The translations under genes and the position numbers were made by a program. Below are positions 32,318-40,845 of a stretch of 43,982 nt of DNA, piece by piece; the first letter of the stretch is position 1; every line of letters begins with the position of its first letter. The notes under the pieces were generated by a model, which saw only the letters and a program-made list of their open reading frames with translations, did not search any database and was not told the DNA's origin. Source of the stretch: Lachnospiraceae bacterium (GTDB taxonomy: Bacteria > Bacillota > Clostridia > Lachnospirales > Lachnospiraceae); contig JAFVBO010000055.1 of assembly GCA_017479935.1 (NCBI GenBank), positions 1 through 43,982 of the forward strand, in the 5' to 3' direction.

Positions 32318-34852
32318 TTACCCGTTGTGGCCTCTAAAGCGGGAGATGACGATACATCCGCCCAGCAAAAGGATTACGCACGCCCCGTAGATGATCCAGC
32401 CGACCTGGTTCGTGCTGGCAGATGTTCCGTTTTCAGGGGCGAATCCCTCTCCGGGATTAAATCCTTCTCCGGGATTGAATCCTTCTCCAAGACTGAATCC
32501 TTCTCCGGGATTGAATCCTTCTCCAAGACTGAATCCCTCTCCGGGATTGAATCCTTCTCCGGGGCGGAATCCCTCTCCGGGATTAAAAGTGCCGGAAGGC
32601 ATTTGCCCACCATCCATCTGGCCCATCGACCCGTCGGAGCCTCCGTTCGGGGTGAATGACCCGCTGGAAGCCTCTCCCTGACGGGAATCACCCTGGCCAG
32701 AGCCGGAAGGGTTATTCTGAGGTCGCGATTCGTTAGAGTCGCCCTGAGAAGGAGCTTCCGCCGAAGCGGGCGCCTCTTTCTGAGGTTGTGTAGTAGTTAC
32801 CTGATCCTGTTCCGAAGTTTCCGCGGAAGCGGGGATATCGCCCGGGGACTGGGACTCGCCAGAGCCAGCGAAATTACCTCCGGGAGCCTGCCCGCTGCTG
32901 CTTTCTCCTCCTTGCCCAGTGTCTGAAGGTGCGGAACTGTCACCGCCTGGCGAAGGGAAATCGCCACCGCCTGCTCCGCCGCCTGAATTCATGGAACCCA
33001 TGGCAGAGATGCTGACGGAACTGCCGTCAATCAAAGCGGAGCTGTTAGCGCTCTGTCCTGAGGAGGTGGAAGGAATAGTGCCTTCCAGCTGGCCGCGGAT
33101 ACTCTGACCACGCAGATCACAGTAGCTCTGCAGGTTCTCAATGGCCGTATCAAACTCTTCCACGGTGAAGAAGCTGTTGGGATCTGATTCCACGTAGGGA
33201 AGGATCATCTCCGAAACCCGTTCGATTTCGCTTGCCAGCCAGCCGCTTTCAATGGTATCGGAAACAAACTGGTCGTATACTTCGTGATATTTCTCCAGCG
33301 ATTCCTCATCCTGGAAGATCCAGTAGATAAGCGGACGGTCGCTGCCGGTGCTGTTGCTGACCGGGGAGTCGATCGGGCTGTTTATGGTGGAGGTTCCGTC
33401 GAAGCCGTTCATGCCGCCGAAAGCGAGGTTGTAATCCCAGGGGATAATCTGAAGTACGCCGTCTTCCTCATACAGGTAGTAGTTATGCACCATCATGCCG
33501 GTGTAACTGTCACCGTTCTGAAGGAAGTTGTGCACGGCCAGATAGCGGATGACTTCATCCGTATCAACGGCATCCTTGGGGGTTTCGCCGTTCAGCGTTT
33601 TCAGGGCTTCAATGAGCCTTGCTTTGTCGCTTTCCGTCACATCTGTTTTGGCGTTGTTAAAGATATTGGAATAGCTGGCGGGATCGTCGTCGATGTACTG
33701 CAGCTTCACGTCGCTGCTGCCCATGCCGAAGTCGAACTTCATACCGCCCATCTGGAAGAAGCCGTCGCCCATAGGGCCGGGATTGAAACCGCCTCTACCC
33801 TCACCTTCCGGCATGGAGAAACCTTCGGGAACTTCCACACCATCCGGCATGGAGAAACCTTCGGGAACTTCCACACCATCCGGCATGGTGAAGCCTTTGG
33901 AACCATCCGTGCCCTCCGGCATCGTGAAGCTTCTCGAAGATGTTTCGCTCTGCGTATCCTGCCCGAAAGCGCCGCTTTGCGGCGTCTGGCTGCCAGGTTG
34001 TGTCTGGCTGCCAGGCGCTTGTCCGGAGGAAGCCTGTGGACCGGCTGCCTGTCCGGAAGATGCCTCCAAACCGGCCGGTTGTCCGGAAGAAGCTTCCGAA
34101 CCCGATGACTGCCCGGATTCAGTGGATTTTGTTTCCTGACCAGTCGTTTCCTGGTCTTCCGTTTCTTCCTCATCTTCTTCATCCTCTACCCGGAACTGGT
34201 TAAAGTCGAAATCCTGGCCGTTGCCACGGCCGCCGCCGAAGGAGAGGCTGTCGGGCTTGTACACTTCCCCGTTAGTCATATTGTTGCGCTGAAGGAAACC
34301 ATCTTCCACGCCTTCTACCGCCAGATAAAGCCCCCAGACTTCGCCGTTGATGGTTACCTGCACAAAGCTGCAAAGCGGAGAAGGAACGCCTGCCCGGGCC
34401 ATCAGGGTGTAAGCCAGGTAGTCTTTCATCATCGTGGTGTCGTAGATCAGGTTGTTCAGGCTCAGTTTATCCAGTCCATGATAGGTTTTTCCTTTTACAT
34501 ACTGGTTAAATTCAATTTTAAAGGAGTACTTTTTGCTGCCCATGGTGGCAACCGAAGAAAGGGAAGTGTTTCCTTTCGCGCGGATTCCCACGTTGGAATA
34601 CTTTTCCCCGTCAATCGTCACGGTGCATTCCACATATAATTCCTGGGTGGCATTCGCTATAAAGGTATCCACGTCATCCATGACGATGTCGATGGTGTGC
34701 ACGTAGGACTGGTCAAACAGGCCTTCATAACCGACCGTGAAGATGGTTTGCCTGCCGGCAGATGCCTTTCCCGCCCACACGACGGTGGTAAGGATCAGCA
34801 TGACAGCTGTCGCAAGACAGCCAATCCGGTCAATTGTTTTGCTTTTCAGCAT
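32318..34852 (-). CDS. CotH-type protein kinase family protein, membrane-anchored, with low-complexity inserts
   Basis: The 844-aa protein has a signal peptide (residues 1-32), then the CotH fold: RAKGNTS (91-97), [10 protein letters not shown] (107-116), LDKLSLNN (127-134), [21 protein letters not shown] (169-189) and [11 protein letters not shown] (470-480). CotH proteins phosphorylate serines of coat or surface proteins. Residues of about 222-375 interrupt the kinase: an acidic, then Ser/Gly/Gln-rich stretch, then tandem [12 protein letters not shown] repeats. After the kinase comes a long Ser/Gly/Pro linker with [12 protein letters not shown] hexapeptide repeats and a C-terminal membrane helix ([16 protein letters not shown]). 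It starts 6 nt after the DUF4956 stop and ends in the terminator at 32175. Confidence 0.85.
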   Translation of the reverse strand: MLKSKTIDRIGCLATAVMLILTTVVWAGKASAGRQTIFTVGYEGLFDQSYVHTIDIVMDDVDTFIANATQELYVECTVTIDGEKYSNVGIRAKGNTSLSSVATMGSKKYSFKIEFNQYVKGKTYHGLDKLSLNNLIYDTTMMKDYLAYTLMARAGVPSPLCSFVQVTINGEVWGLYLAVEGVEDGFLQRNNMTNGEVYKPDSLSFGGGRGNGQDFDFNQFRVEDEEDEEETEDQETTGQETKSTESGQSSGSEASSGQPAGLEASSGQAAGPQASSGQAPGSQTQPGSQTPQSGAFGQDTQSETSSRSFTMPEGTDGSKGFTMPDGVEVPEGFSMPDGVEVPEGFSMPEGEGRGGFNPGPMGDGFFQMGGMKFDFGMGSSDVKLQYIDDDPASYSNIFNNAKTDVTESDKARLIEALKTLNGETPKDAVDTDEVIRYLAVHNFLQNGDSYTGMMVHNYYLYEEDGVLQIIPWDYNLAFGGMNGFDGTSTINSPIDSPVSNSTGSDRPLIYWIFQDEESLEKYHEVYDQFVSDTIESGWLASEIERVSEMILPYVESDPNSFFTVEEFDTAIENLQSYCDLRGQSIRGQLEGTIPSTSSGQSANSSALIDGSSVSISAMGSMNSGGGAGGGDFPSPGGDSSAPSDTGQGGESSSGQAPGGNFAGSGESQSPGDIPASAETSEQDQVTTTQPQKEAPASAEAPSQGDSNESRPQNNPSGSGQGDSRQGEASSGSFTPNGGSDGSMGQMDGGQMPSGTFNPGEGFRPGEGFNPGEGFSLGEGFNPGEGFSLGEGFNPGEGFNPGEGFAPENGTSASTNQVGWIIYGACVILLLGGCIVISRFRGHNG
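32449..32585. repeat. Coding minisatellite, 18-bp unit
   Basis: About eight copies of GGGATTGAATCCTTCTCC and variants (plus strand) encode the GEGFNP-type hexapeptides of the CotH protein. Alternate units carry CCAAGACTG, so the higher-order period is 36 bp. Confidence 0.9.
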
Positions 34853-34858
34853 ATTTCA

Positions 34859-35533
34859 TCACCCCATATAATCGCCGTTATAGCTCACCAGAACGGCGCT
34901 GTTTACGCCGTCCATATCAGACAGTGCGGTAACAAAACTGGTATCGTCACCCTTCAGGGATACTTCATAGCTAACTTCGATATTGCCTTTCTGGGCGCTC
35001 TTGCTCTTCACAACGGCCTTCCTGACCTGGCCGTTTACATACTGGCCGACACGGGCTTCCGTTTCGCCGTCCTGGCAGCTGACGACCATAATAAAAGGCT
35101 TTTCAGAGGATTTGATGTTGCAGAAGACAAGCATGATGATGCCGATGATGAAGCTGCCCACGATGGCCAGGGGAAGCATACCGGCTGCCAGCACGATGCC
35201 GCCCGCGATGGACCAGAAGAGGAATGCGATGTCCATGGGCTCTTTAATGGCGGTACGGAAACGTACGATCGAGAGGGCGCCAACCATACCAAGGGAAAGA
35301 ACGACGTTGGAGGTGACAGCCAGGATAACCATGGTGGTGATCATGGTCATGGCAACCAGGGAACCGCCGAAGGTGCGGCTGAACATAACGCCGGAGTAAG
35401 TTTTCTTATATACGAAATAAATGAACAGGCCAAGGCAGAGGCTGAGTCCCAGGGCTAATGCCATATCGGGCAGGGTAACTGCGGTAACGTTCTCCAGATA
35501 GCTGGATTTGAAAATGTCGTTGAAGCTGATCAT
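34859..35533 (-). CDS. DUF4956 membrane protein
   Basis: The 224-aa protein has about four N-terminal membrane helices, with the family signature LSLGMVGALSIVRFRTAIKEP (near residues 79-99). The cytosolic C-terminal domain is about 90 residues (KPFIMVVSCQDG to the end). CGGAGGA precedes the start. DUF4956 genes are regularly placed between VTC-domain and CotH genes, as here. Its function is unknown; membrane export or assembly of a phosphorylated polymer is conceivable. Confidence 0.85.
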   Translation of the reverse strand: MISFNDIFKSSYLENVTAVTLPDMALALGLSLCLGLFIYFVYKKTYSGVMFSRTFGGSLVAMTMITTMVILAVTSNVVLSLGMVGALSIVRFRTAIKEPMDIAFLFWSIAGGIVLAAGMLPLAIVGSFIIGIIMLVFCNIKSSEKPFIMVVSCQDGETEARVGQYVNGQVRKAVVKSKSAQKGNIEVSYEVSLKGDDTSFVTALSDMDGVNSAVLVSYNGDYMG

Positions 35534-35619
35534 AGTGTTTTCCTCCGTTTTCGATGTTTGTTTCTATTTTGTTGTTTTGTTATTGCTTCGCTATTGCAGG
35601 CAAGATGTAAAAACAGGAA

Positions 35620-36291
35620 TTATCCATACATCCGGCATGTTGCATATTTGGAAAAGGCTGATTGTCCTCTGCCGTGCAAAGAAACAGCCCTGCGGATGAT
35701 GCCGGGCAGGTAATCATCCCATTTCACTTCCATTAACATGGGATTTCCATCCACAGGCAGTGTCAGGGCGTTTGGATTCATAAACTGTGCGGGCGAACCG
35801 GTTCGGATGTTCCAGTCGATGGTAACACGTACATTGCCCGGCGCGTACGTAAATGGCCTGCGCATGTAGTCCACCACACATTTGGGCCGAAGGCCATGGG
35901 CTTTCATTTCCACATAAAGCGTCACCAGCAAAGGCTTTCCACTGGCTGCCATCCAGCTGGTGTCCCCTTTCAGGATGCGTAAGACCTCCTCCTGTGTCAG
36001 TCGTTGCTGAAGCTTACAGCCTACGTTGTCGCGCTTCATCTTGCACTCCAGCATGATGTAGGAAAGATCCTCGTTGTAATATCTGATCCGGAATTTACGA
36101 CGTTCGTTGACACCGTCCAGCTTTTCCCAGAGGGCCGTGTTGTTCTGGTCGTCAAAGTACAGACTGTGGATACGGTAACAGCCATCTTTCCCGGCATGGG
36201 AGTCGACGGACGCCACGGCTGTCAGGTTTTGGCGTATTGCCACGGCATCCGCCGTCGTGATGGGAAATTTGACTTCGTGCCGATACTCCAT
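35620..36291 (-). CDS. VTC-domain protein (polyphosphate polymerase-like)
   Basis: The 223-aa protein forms a single VTC/CYTH-like tunnel: MEYRHEVKFPI at the start, YRIHSLYFDD, RRKFRIRYYN, IMLECKMKRDN, VVDYMRRPF and LMEVKWDDYLP. The paired basic and acidic residues fit phosphate and metal binding in the barrel. Yeast Vtc4 makes polyphosphate with such a domain; bacterial copies in this operon type lack direct proof. GAGGAGGTGAG precedes the start. It is the first gene of the VTC-DUF4956-CotH operon and is preceded by a hairpin-rich leader. Confidence 0.85.
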   Translation of the reverse strand: MEYRHEVKFPITTADAVAIRQNLTAVASVDSHAGKDGCYRIHSLYFDDQNNTALWEKLDGVNERRKFRIRYYNEDLSYIMLECKMKRDNVGCKLQQRLTQEEVLRILKGDTSWMAASGKPLLVTLYVEMKAHGLRPKCVVDYMRRPFTYAPGNVRVTIDWNIRTGSPAQFMNPNALTLPVDGNPMLMEVKWDDYLPGIIRRAVSLHGRGQSAFSKYATCRMYG

Positions 36292-36322
36292 ACATTCTCA
36301 CCTCCTCAAGATAACTTATACT

Positions 36323-36449
36323 AGTCTCAGTTGAAAATGCCCTATGCATTTTTATACTGAGACTGCATGAGACGAGATGACGCGCTTTTCAAGCGCGGCA
36401 CCAGCGTGCGAAGCACGCGTAATCTCAAATAGCATTGCTATTTGAGATT
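36323..36449 (-). promoter_or_regulatory. Hairpin-rich leader upstream of the VTC gene
   Basis: Four consecutive stems are seen: 36323-36331 with 36356-36364; CGCGCTT 36381-36387 with 36391-36397; GCGTGC 36404-36409 with 36413-36418; and a perfect 14-bp stem 36421-36434 with 36436-36449 around one base. None has a long U-tract on the minus strand. It may be an RNA regulator or a mobile repeat element. Confidence 0.55.
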
Positions 36450-36460
36450 AGTATTAGTAA

Positions 36461-36500
36461 GACAGGGAAAACAGCCTTGTGCCTGGATCCCTTGCCTTAC
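36461..36500. repeat. Second copy of the GGAAAACAGCC element
   Basis: GGAAAACAGCCTTGTGC at 36466-36482 differs by one base from 25181-25197. It lies in an imperfect hairpin closed by GTAAG and CTTAC (about 36456-36500). Confidence 0.5.
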
Positions 36501-36579
36501 GAGTTCATATACAAGTTTTTACGTAGTATAAAGAGGGTACCTTAAAGGAGCCTTAAAAACGCTTTTATCTTTTCTCTTT

Positions 36580-36717
36580 TTACAGGGAAGCAAGTTCCTT
36601 CCTGGCTTCCTTATGGCGCTGCAGGGCGGCTTTTTCCAGCCAGTTTTTCGCTTCCGCTGGAGTTTTGGAAGGAGGATTGTAACAGAGAGGAGAATCGTGT
36701 ATAATGAGTTGCCAAGG
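36580..36717 (-). pseudogene. C-terminal remnant of an unknown protein (AKNWLEKAA tail)
   Basis: Forty-five codons without an upstream start read PSKTPAEAKNWLEKAALQRH, then KEARKELASL and a stop. The helical repeat style (AKNWLEKAA) resembles Sel1-like or mobile-element proteins. It is cut on its 5' side and lies beside the topB remnant on the same strand. Confidence 0.45.
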
Positions 36718-36762
36718 TCAGCGGAGTTGTTTCGTCATCATTTTTTGACCAAAATAGAATGA

Positions 36763-37129
36763 TACCTGCATCGGCACTGGTGATAGACCAGGCGGAAGAT
36801 CAGTTCACCTTCGCGCCGGCATCGGTTGCGCAGACGAGGCTTTCCACATCCGGCCGTTCCATCAGGCCTTTCAGGATCTGGTACTGCTTCCTCGTCCCGG
36901 CGGAAACCTCATACAGGTATCGCTCCGGCAGGATCGGCAGATCCTCCAGCCGCCATTTGGAAAAGCGCTCATCGTAACGCTCCGGAGCGGAGAGCTCTAC
37001 CAGGTGGCCGACACACCAGCTCACAAGGTACCCGTTGCCTTCGAGATACCCGTCCTGGCGTTTCGCGGCTCCGATGACGCGGGCCAGTGACTGGGCAACC
37101 GAAGGCTTCTCGGCAATGACAAGTTTCAT
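36763..37129 (-). pseudogene. topB: 5' remnant of DNA topoisomerase III (topB), frameshifted
   Basis: The frame begins MKLVIAEKPSVAQSLARVIG, the Toprim start of topoisomerase III, and runs normally to CATDAG at about residue 106. One C is missing near 36815: adding it restores TDAGREGELIFRLVYHQC. After this the similarity stops near 36765. Full-length TopB is about 700 aa. The mobile-element type of topB is common in integrative conjugative elements, so this is probably debris of one. Confidence 0.85.
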
Positions 37130-37253
37130 TGAAAGAAGGACCTGTCATGAGATTCCGTTTAGACGTTCCGACGAAATGAGGCGTCGTCTTAAACGGCGTG
37201 CTCTTTCGGCCGGAAGAAAAGAAAACAACCAAGGATAATTGGAGAGTTATACG
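37130..37253. other. Short intergenic with an imperfect hairpin
   Basis: CCGTTTAGACG (37155-37165) pairs with CGTCTTAAACGG (37185-37196), leaving one bulged base. It lies between the topB remnant and the GNAT gene. Confidence 0.45.
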
Positions 37254-37799
37254 ATGGTACTTCAAACGAAAAGACTGATCCTCAGGCCATGGGAAGACAG
37301 TGATGCGGAGGATCTCTATCAATACGCAAGCCATCCGGATGTTGGTCCTATCGCCGGATGGGCGATTCATACAAGTGTTGAGAACAGTCGTGAAATCATT
37401 CAAAATGTTCTTTCCGCGCCTGAAACTTATGCAGTTGTTTTGAAGGAATCCGGTCGCCCGGTCGGCAGCATCGGGCTTATGATTGGCAAAGCCAGCAATA
37501 TCGGTCTTCCTGATACAGAAGGTGAAATCGGTTATTGGATCGGTGTCCCTTATTGGGGCCAGGGGCTGATACCGGAAGCGGTCAGAGAGATTATAAGGTA
37601 CGGATTTGAAAATCTGAATCTCGGCAGGCTCTGGTGCGGCTACTTCGATGGAAATACAAAATCCAGGCGTGTTCAGGAAAAGTGCGGATTTCAATATCAC
37701 CACTCTGCCGATAACGTCCCTTGCGCATTGGAGGGAGTTCTTCGAAAAGAACATATCTCCTGCCTCTCCCGTGAGGAGTGGATGGGAAAGGAGCACTGA
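37254..37799 (+). CDS. GNAT-family N-acetyltransferase (RimJ/RimL type)
   Basis: The 181-aa enzyme starts MVLQTKRLILRPWEDSDAED; acetyl-CoA-binding motif A is in GYWIGVPYWGQGLIPEAV and the family end is CGFQYHHSADN. GGAGAG at 37241-37246 supports the ATG at 37254; a TTG five codons upstream is less likely. It would acetylate a protein N-terminus or small amine. It lies inside the island remnant and was probably acquired with it. The next ATG, of the methyltransferase stub, follows one base after its stop. Confidence 0.85.
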   Translation: MVLQTKRLILRPWEDSDAEDLYQYASHPDVGPIAGWAIHTSVENSREIIQNVLSAPETYAVVLKESGRPVGSIGLMIGKASNIGLPDTEGEIGYWIGVPYWGQGLIPEAVREIIRYGFENLNLGRLWCGYFDGNTKSRRVQEKCGFQYHHSADNVPCALEGVLRKEHISCLSREEWMGKEH

Positions 37800-37800
37800 A

Positions 37801-37866
37801 ATGTTCTGGGATCGTGTTGCGGGAGTCTATAACCTGTTTGTAGATATTTATAATCGGAAATTCCGC
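37801..37866 (+). pseudogene. N-terminal stub of a class I methyltransferase
   Basis: Directly after the GNAT stop, the codons read MFWDRVAGVYNLFVDIYNRK, a typical start of a small SAM-dependent methyltransferase. After about 20 residues the similarity ends, where the tRNA fragment begins. The gene was cut by insertion or deletion at this spot. Confidence 0.6.
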
Positions 37867-37876
37867 TTAAAAATCG

Positions 37877-37925
37877 CGTTCCCGGGGAGATTCGAACTCC
37901 CGACCTTCCGCTTAGGAGCGGTCGG
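37877..37925 (-). pseudogene. 3' fragment of a tRNA-Arg (CCU)
   Basis: Read on the minus strand: an anticodon arm ACCGC-TCCTAA-GCGG containing CCU but with a six-base loop (one base lost); an intact T arm GGGAG-TTCGAAT-CTCCC; and the acceptor 3' strand CGGGAAC plus G, then TTTTT. The 5' half is absent. Such 3' fragments mark attachment sites of integrative elements, so this is a likely att remnant. Confidence 0.65.
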
Positions 37926-38203
37926 TCAATCCTGGCGTTTAAAGTCACTTAAGAGCCGTTGTGCCGCTCTGTTGCTCGGTTTTTTCGAAGTTCGAATTCC
38001 GTTGTGTACACCTGAAATCCGCTTTTTTCATTAGAAATCCGCTCTGGATTTTAGCCAGATATTAGATTTTGCTAAAAAAGGCGTCGGTCGTTATTGGCGT
38101 TCTTTGATGTGTATGAACACGAACTCTGCGGGCGATCCGGTGTTGAGATCACGGTGTTGAAATCATTTGCTGTGCTATGTAAAGCAGAATCATCCGCATA
38201 CAA
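37926..38203. other. Non-coding stretch after the tRNA fragment
   Basis: No supported gene. GCGTCGGTCGTTATTGGCGTT at 38081 onwards weakly echoes 37918-37938. The rest shows no motif I can name. Confidence 0.3.
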
Positions 38204-38315
38204 TCGGAAATATTCTGCCTGCTTTTCGGAAATATCAGCACCAGTATCGGAAACAATCGGTACTTAATAGGAAATCTGTTGAAAAGATTTCTGATATGTG
38301 ATATTGTATTTCCGA
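38204..38315 (+). promoter_or_regulatory. Phased direct repeats upstream of the HTH-AAA gene
   Basis: TCGGAAA occurs at 38204, 38226 and 38247 and as TAGGAAA at 38268, spacing 22, 21 and 21 bp. An inverted TTTCCGA lies at 38309-38315, just after the -10 box. The spacing places all direct sites on the same face of the helix, ending at the -35 box. Confidence 0.65.
38279..38307 (+). promoter_or_regulatory. Promoter of the HTH-AAA-nuclease gene
   Basis: TTGAAA (38279-38284), a 17-bp spacer and TATTGT (38302-38307). CAGGAGGGA lies before the start codon at 38332. Confidence 0.7.
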
Positions 38316-38331
38316 ACAGGAGGGATCAATT

Positions 38332-40215
38332 ATGCCTGATGAAATCAAATACATCACTGCCACGAATGCAGCAGCTATCCTTCAGATGACTTCCAGAAGG
38401 GTGACCGGCCTTTGCCGGGAGGGAAAACTCGAGGGCGCCATACAGGACGGCCGGAACTGGAAGATCCCGGAGGAAACTGTCCTTAAATATGCAGAAGCTG
38501 CGGGTATCTATAAAACTGCGGATCTGAAATCCGCAGAAGAGGCCCGTCTGCCCTGTGCGGTGGGAAATACTTCCTTCGTTGAGATTGCGAGCGAATGTTA
38601 TTACGTCGACAAAACGCTTCTGATCCGTGATCTGATAGATGATCATAACATGGTCACGCTCTTCACCAGGCCGCGCCGCTTCGGAAAGACGCTTGCCATC
38701 AATATGCTTAAGACTTTCTTCGAAAAAACGGAAGAAGACACCTCACAGTACTTCGCAAACAGGAAGATCTGGCAGTGCGGCGAGAAATACATGGCCATGC
38801 AGGGCAAATACCCGGTCATCATGCTGACCTTCAAAGATGTCAAATACGGAAGCTTTGAAGAGTCCATGGAGGCGATCCGGCTCGTCCTGAAGGATGAGTA
38901 CAAGCGTCATGGGGAGCTAAAGGACAGCACGGCACTCGGACCGGATGATAAGGCATATCTGGACCGCATGGAAAAAGGAACGCTATCCGACGTGGAGTAC
39001 AGCCGTTCGCTTCTGAATCTGACCAGGATGCTTTCCACCCATTATGGCAGCAGGACCATTATCCTGATCGACGAGTACGACACGCCCATCCAGCAGGGCT
39101 ATTCCAAAGGTTTTTATCAGGAGATCATTTCCTTTATGCGCAACTTCCTTTCCGGAGGCCTTAAGGATAATGAGAACCTGGCGTTTGGAGTCCTGACCGG
39201 AATCATGCGTGTGTCCAAGGAGAATCTCTTCAGCGGGCTGAACAATCCCACAGTGAATACCGTTCTGGATGAAAAATACAGCGATTATTTCGGATTTACG
39301 GAGGAAGAAGTCCGGGAGATGGCCGCCTACTATGACAAGGAAGACTGCATGGAGGAGATCCGCAGCTGGTATGACGGGTATCGCTTCGGTAAAACTGAAA
39401 TCTATAACCCCTGGTCCGTGACCAATTATTTTGCAAATGGAGGCGCTCCGCGCGCATTCTGGGCCAATACCAGCGATAATGAGATCATCCGGGAAATCAT
39501 GCAGGATCTGACGCCGGAAGTTGCTGAGGAACTTACCCGGATCCTGCAGGGAGAGGAGATCCATGCGTCATTGAACATGGAGATCATATACCCGAGACTG
39601 GCTGACGGTGCGGACACGGTCTTCAGCTTCCTTCTGCTGGCGGGCTACCTGACTCCTGCATCCGATCCGGAAGAAACGGAGATCGGGACATTTGCTTCCT
39701 TAAAGATCCCGAACATGGAGATCCGCCGGGTCTATAATACGGAGATCCTGGCCTTTATGAAGACAAAAACGGCCGGCAGCGTCATCACCGAAATTGAAAG
39801 AGCAATCTATCTTGGAGATGGAAAACGTCTGGCGAACTCTCTTGGGAATTACATGACAAGTTGTATTTCCTATTTCGATGGGTCCGCTGAAGGCTTCTAC
39901 CACGGGATGATGGTTGGCCTGGTTGCAAGCCTTTCGTCGCGGTACTATATCCGGTCCAACCGGGAATCCGGGGAAGGGCGTTTTGATCTTACTCTTGAGC
40001 CGAAAGAAAAGGGCCTCCCGGGGATCATCATGGAATTCAAAGCCGTTTCCGGATCTGATAAAACCGGCCTGGAAGAGCTCGCTGACGCAGCGCTTCGACA
40101 GATCGAAGATCAGAACTATGTACAGGAAATGGAAGATCGCGGCATCCAAAGCATCATCAAATACGGCATTGCCTTTTCTGGAAAGAACGTTGGAATAAAG
40201 ACAGCCTGGAACTGA
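38332..40215 (+). CDS. HTH / AAA-ATPase-like / PD-(D/E)XK nuclease-like fusion protein
   Basis: The 627-aa protein has three parts. Residues 1-55 are an excisionase/MerR-like helix-turn-helix (TATNAAAILQMTSRRVTGLCREGKLEGA, NWKIPEE). Residues of about 70-400 are the predicted AAA-ATPase-like domain, with Walker A RPRRFGKT (Lys119) and Walker B ILIDEYD (Asp247, Glu248). The C-terminal domain is PD-(D/E)XK-like, with Asp552 (RFDLTL) and Glu568/Lys570 (MEFKA). The family without the HTH is large in gut Clostridia and Bacteroidetes, and its function is unknown. Here the HTH is fused to the front, so the protein could bind DNA such as the phased repeats ahead of it. It lies within the island remnant and ends at a strong terminator. 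Confidence 0.85.
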   Translation: MPDEIKYITATNAAAILQMTSRRVTGLCREGKLEGAIQDGRNWKIPEETVLKYAEAAGIYKTADLKSAEEARLPCAVGNTSFVEIASECYYVDKTLLIRDLIDDHNMVTLFTRPRRFGKTLAINMLKTFFEKTEEDTSQYFANRKIWQCGEKYMAMQGKYPVIMLTFKDVKYGSFEESMEAIRLVLKDEYKRHGELKDSTALGPDDKAYLDRMEKGTLSDVEYSRSLLNLTRMLSTHYGSRTIILIDEYDTPIQQGYSKGFYQEIISFMRNFLSGGLKDNENLAFGVLTGIMRVSKENLFSGLNNPTVNTVLDEKYSDYFGFTEEEVREMAAYYDKEDCMEEIRSWYDGYRFGKTEIYNPWSVTNYFANGGAPRAFWANTSDNEIIREIMQDLTPEVAEELTRILQGEEIHASLNMEIIYPRLADGADTVFSFLLLAGYLTPASDPEETEIGTFASLKIPNMEIRRVYNTEILAFMKTKTAGSVITEIERAIYLGDGKRLANSLGNYMTSCISYFDGSAEGFYHGMMVGLVASLSSRYYIRSNRESGEGRFDLTLEPKEKGLPGIIMEFKAVSGSDKTGLEELADAALRQIEDQNYVQEMEDRGIQSIIKYGIAFSGKNVGIKTAWN

Positions 40216-40279
40216 ACCCGGCTGCTCACAATGGGCAAAGGATGTATTTACGGGCATAGCTCTCTGTTAGAAAATGCAA

Positions 40280-40324
40280 GCCTTCTGGCATGAGTAACAC
40301 TACCATGCCAGAAGGCCCTTTTTT
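40280..40324 (+). terminator. Intrinsic terminator of the HTH-AAA gene
   Basis: GCCTTCTGGCATG (40280-40292) pairs with 40304-40316, followed by CCTTTTTT. Confidence 0.9.
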
Positions 40325-40330
40325 GCAAAG

Positions 40331-40606
40331 TTACTTGTCCATAGCCTTGACCAGCTGCTTCAGGAGACCGACCGTCTCCGGATTGCCCAGGAGTCTCATC
40401 AGTGTATCCATATCGGATGCTTTCTGTTCTTCCCGATCAGGATCCTTTGCCGGAGCCGCAGGATCAGCGCCTTTTCCTTCATAAAATGCATCCTCAAAGA
40501 GCTGTGCATTCTTTCGACGGTCATCATCCAGAATGTGAGAGTACACATCCGTGACCATCGACGTCTGGGTATGTCCGGAGTCTCCCTGAACAGCCTTACA
40601 GGCCGG
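40331..40606 (-). pseudogene. C-terminal remnant of a tyrosine site-specific integrase
   Basis: Ninety-one codons contain the end of an integrase: VQGDSGHTQTSMVTDVYSHI, with the conserved His and, ten residues later, the nucleophile Tyr, then LDDDRRKNAQLFEDAFY and an acidic tail. A stop at 40607-40609 ends the frame upstream, and the catalytic Arg region is missing. A part starting at MVTDVY could be expressed but would be inactive. It marks one edge of the island. Confidence 0.8.
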
Positions 40607-40609
40607 TTA

Positions 40610-40845
40610 CCGCTCAGGTCCTTGCGACCGTCATGGCGTTCTCCGCTGCTGTAGTTCTTCTTCTCAGATTCTTTCCTGCTGAATGTATATTCAGTTGTGA
40701 AGGTGCAATTCTGATTTCTCAGCTCGTAACAACTCGGTTGTTACGAGTAAGATTCTATGAAAAAATGGACGTTTCTACAGGGATGCAGGATGACCCGTTT
40801 TGCCTGAAAACAGGCCTTTATACGACCCTTTCCAAAATAGAGCGC
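40610..40845. other. Non-coding stretch with a perfect hairpin
   Basis: CTCGTAACAAC (40723-40733) and GTTGTTACGAG (40737-40747) form an 11-bp stem with a TCG loop. A smaller GCCTG-AAAA-CAGGC stem lies at 40802-40815. No gene is seen. Confidence 0.5.

Noticed and set aside
32441-32590. Regular repeats on the plus strand with an open frame
   Set aside because: The repeats are the coding minisatellite of the CotH protein on the other strand; the plus frame has no ribosome site.
33284-34108. Plus-strand frame of 274 codons
   Set aside because: Antisense to the CotH gene and its repeats; low-complexity product, no start signal.
37918-38101. Pair of similar segments (GGTCGGTC..TGGCGTT) as att direct repeats
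   Set aside because: The match is short and imperfect (gap plus several changes), and the second copy lacks tRNA features; too weak to claim.
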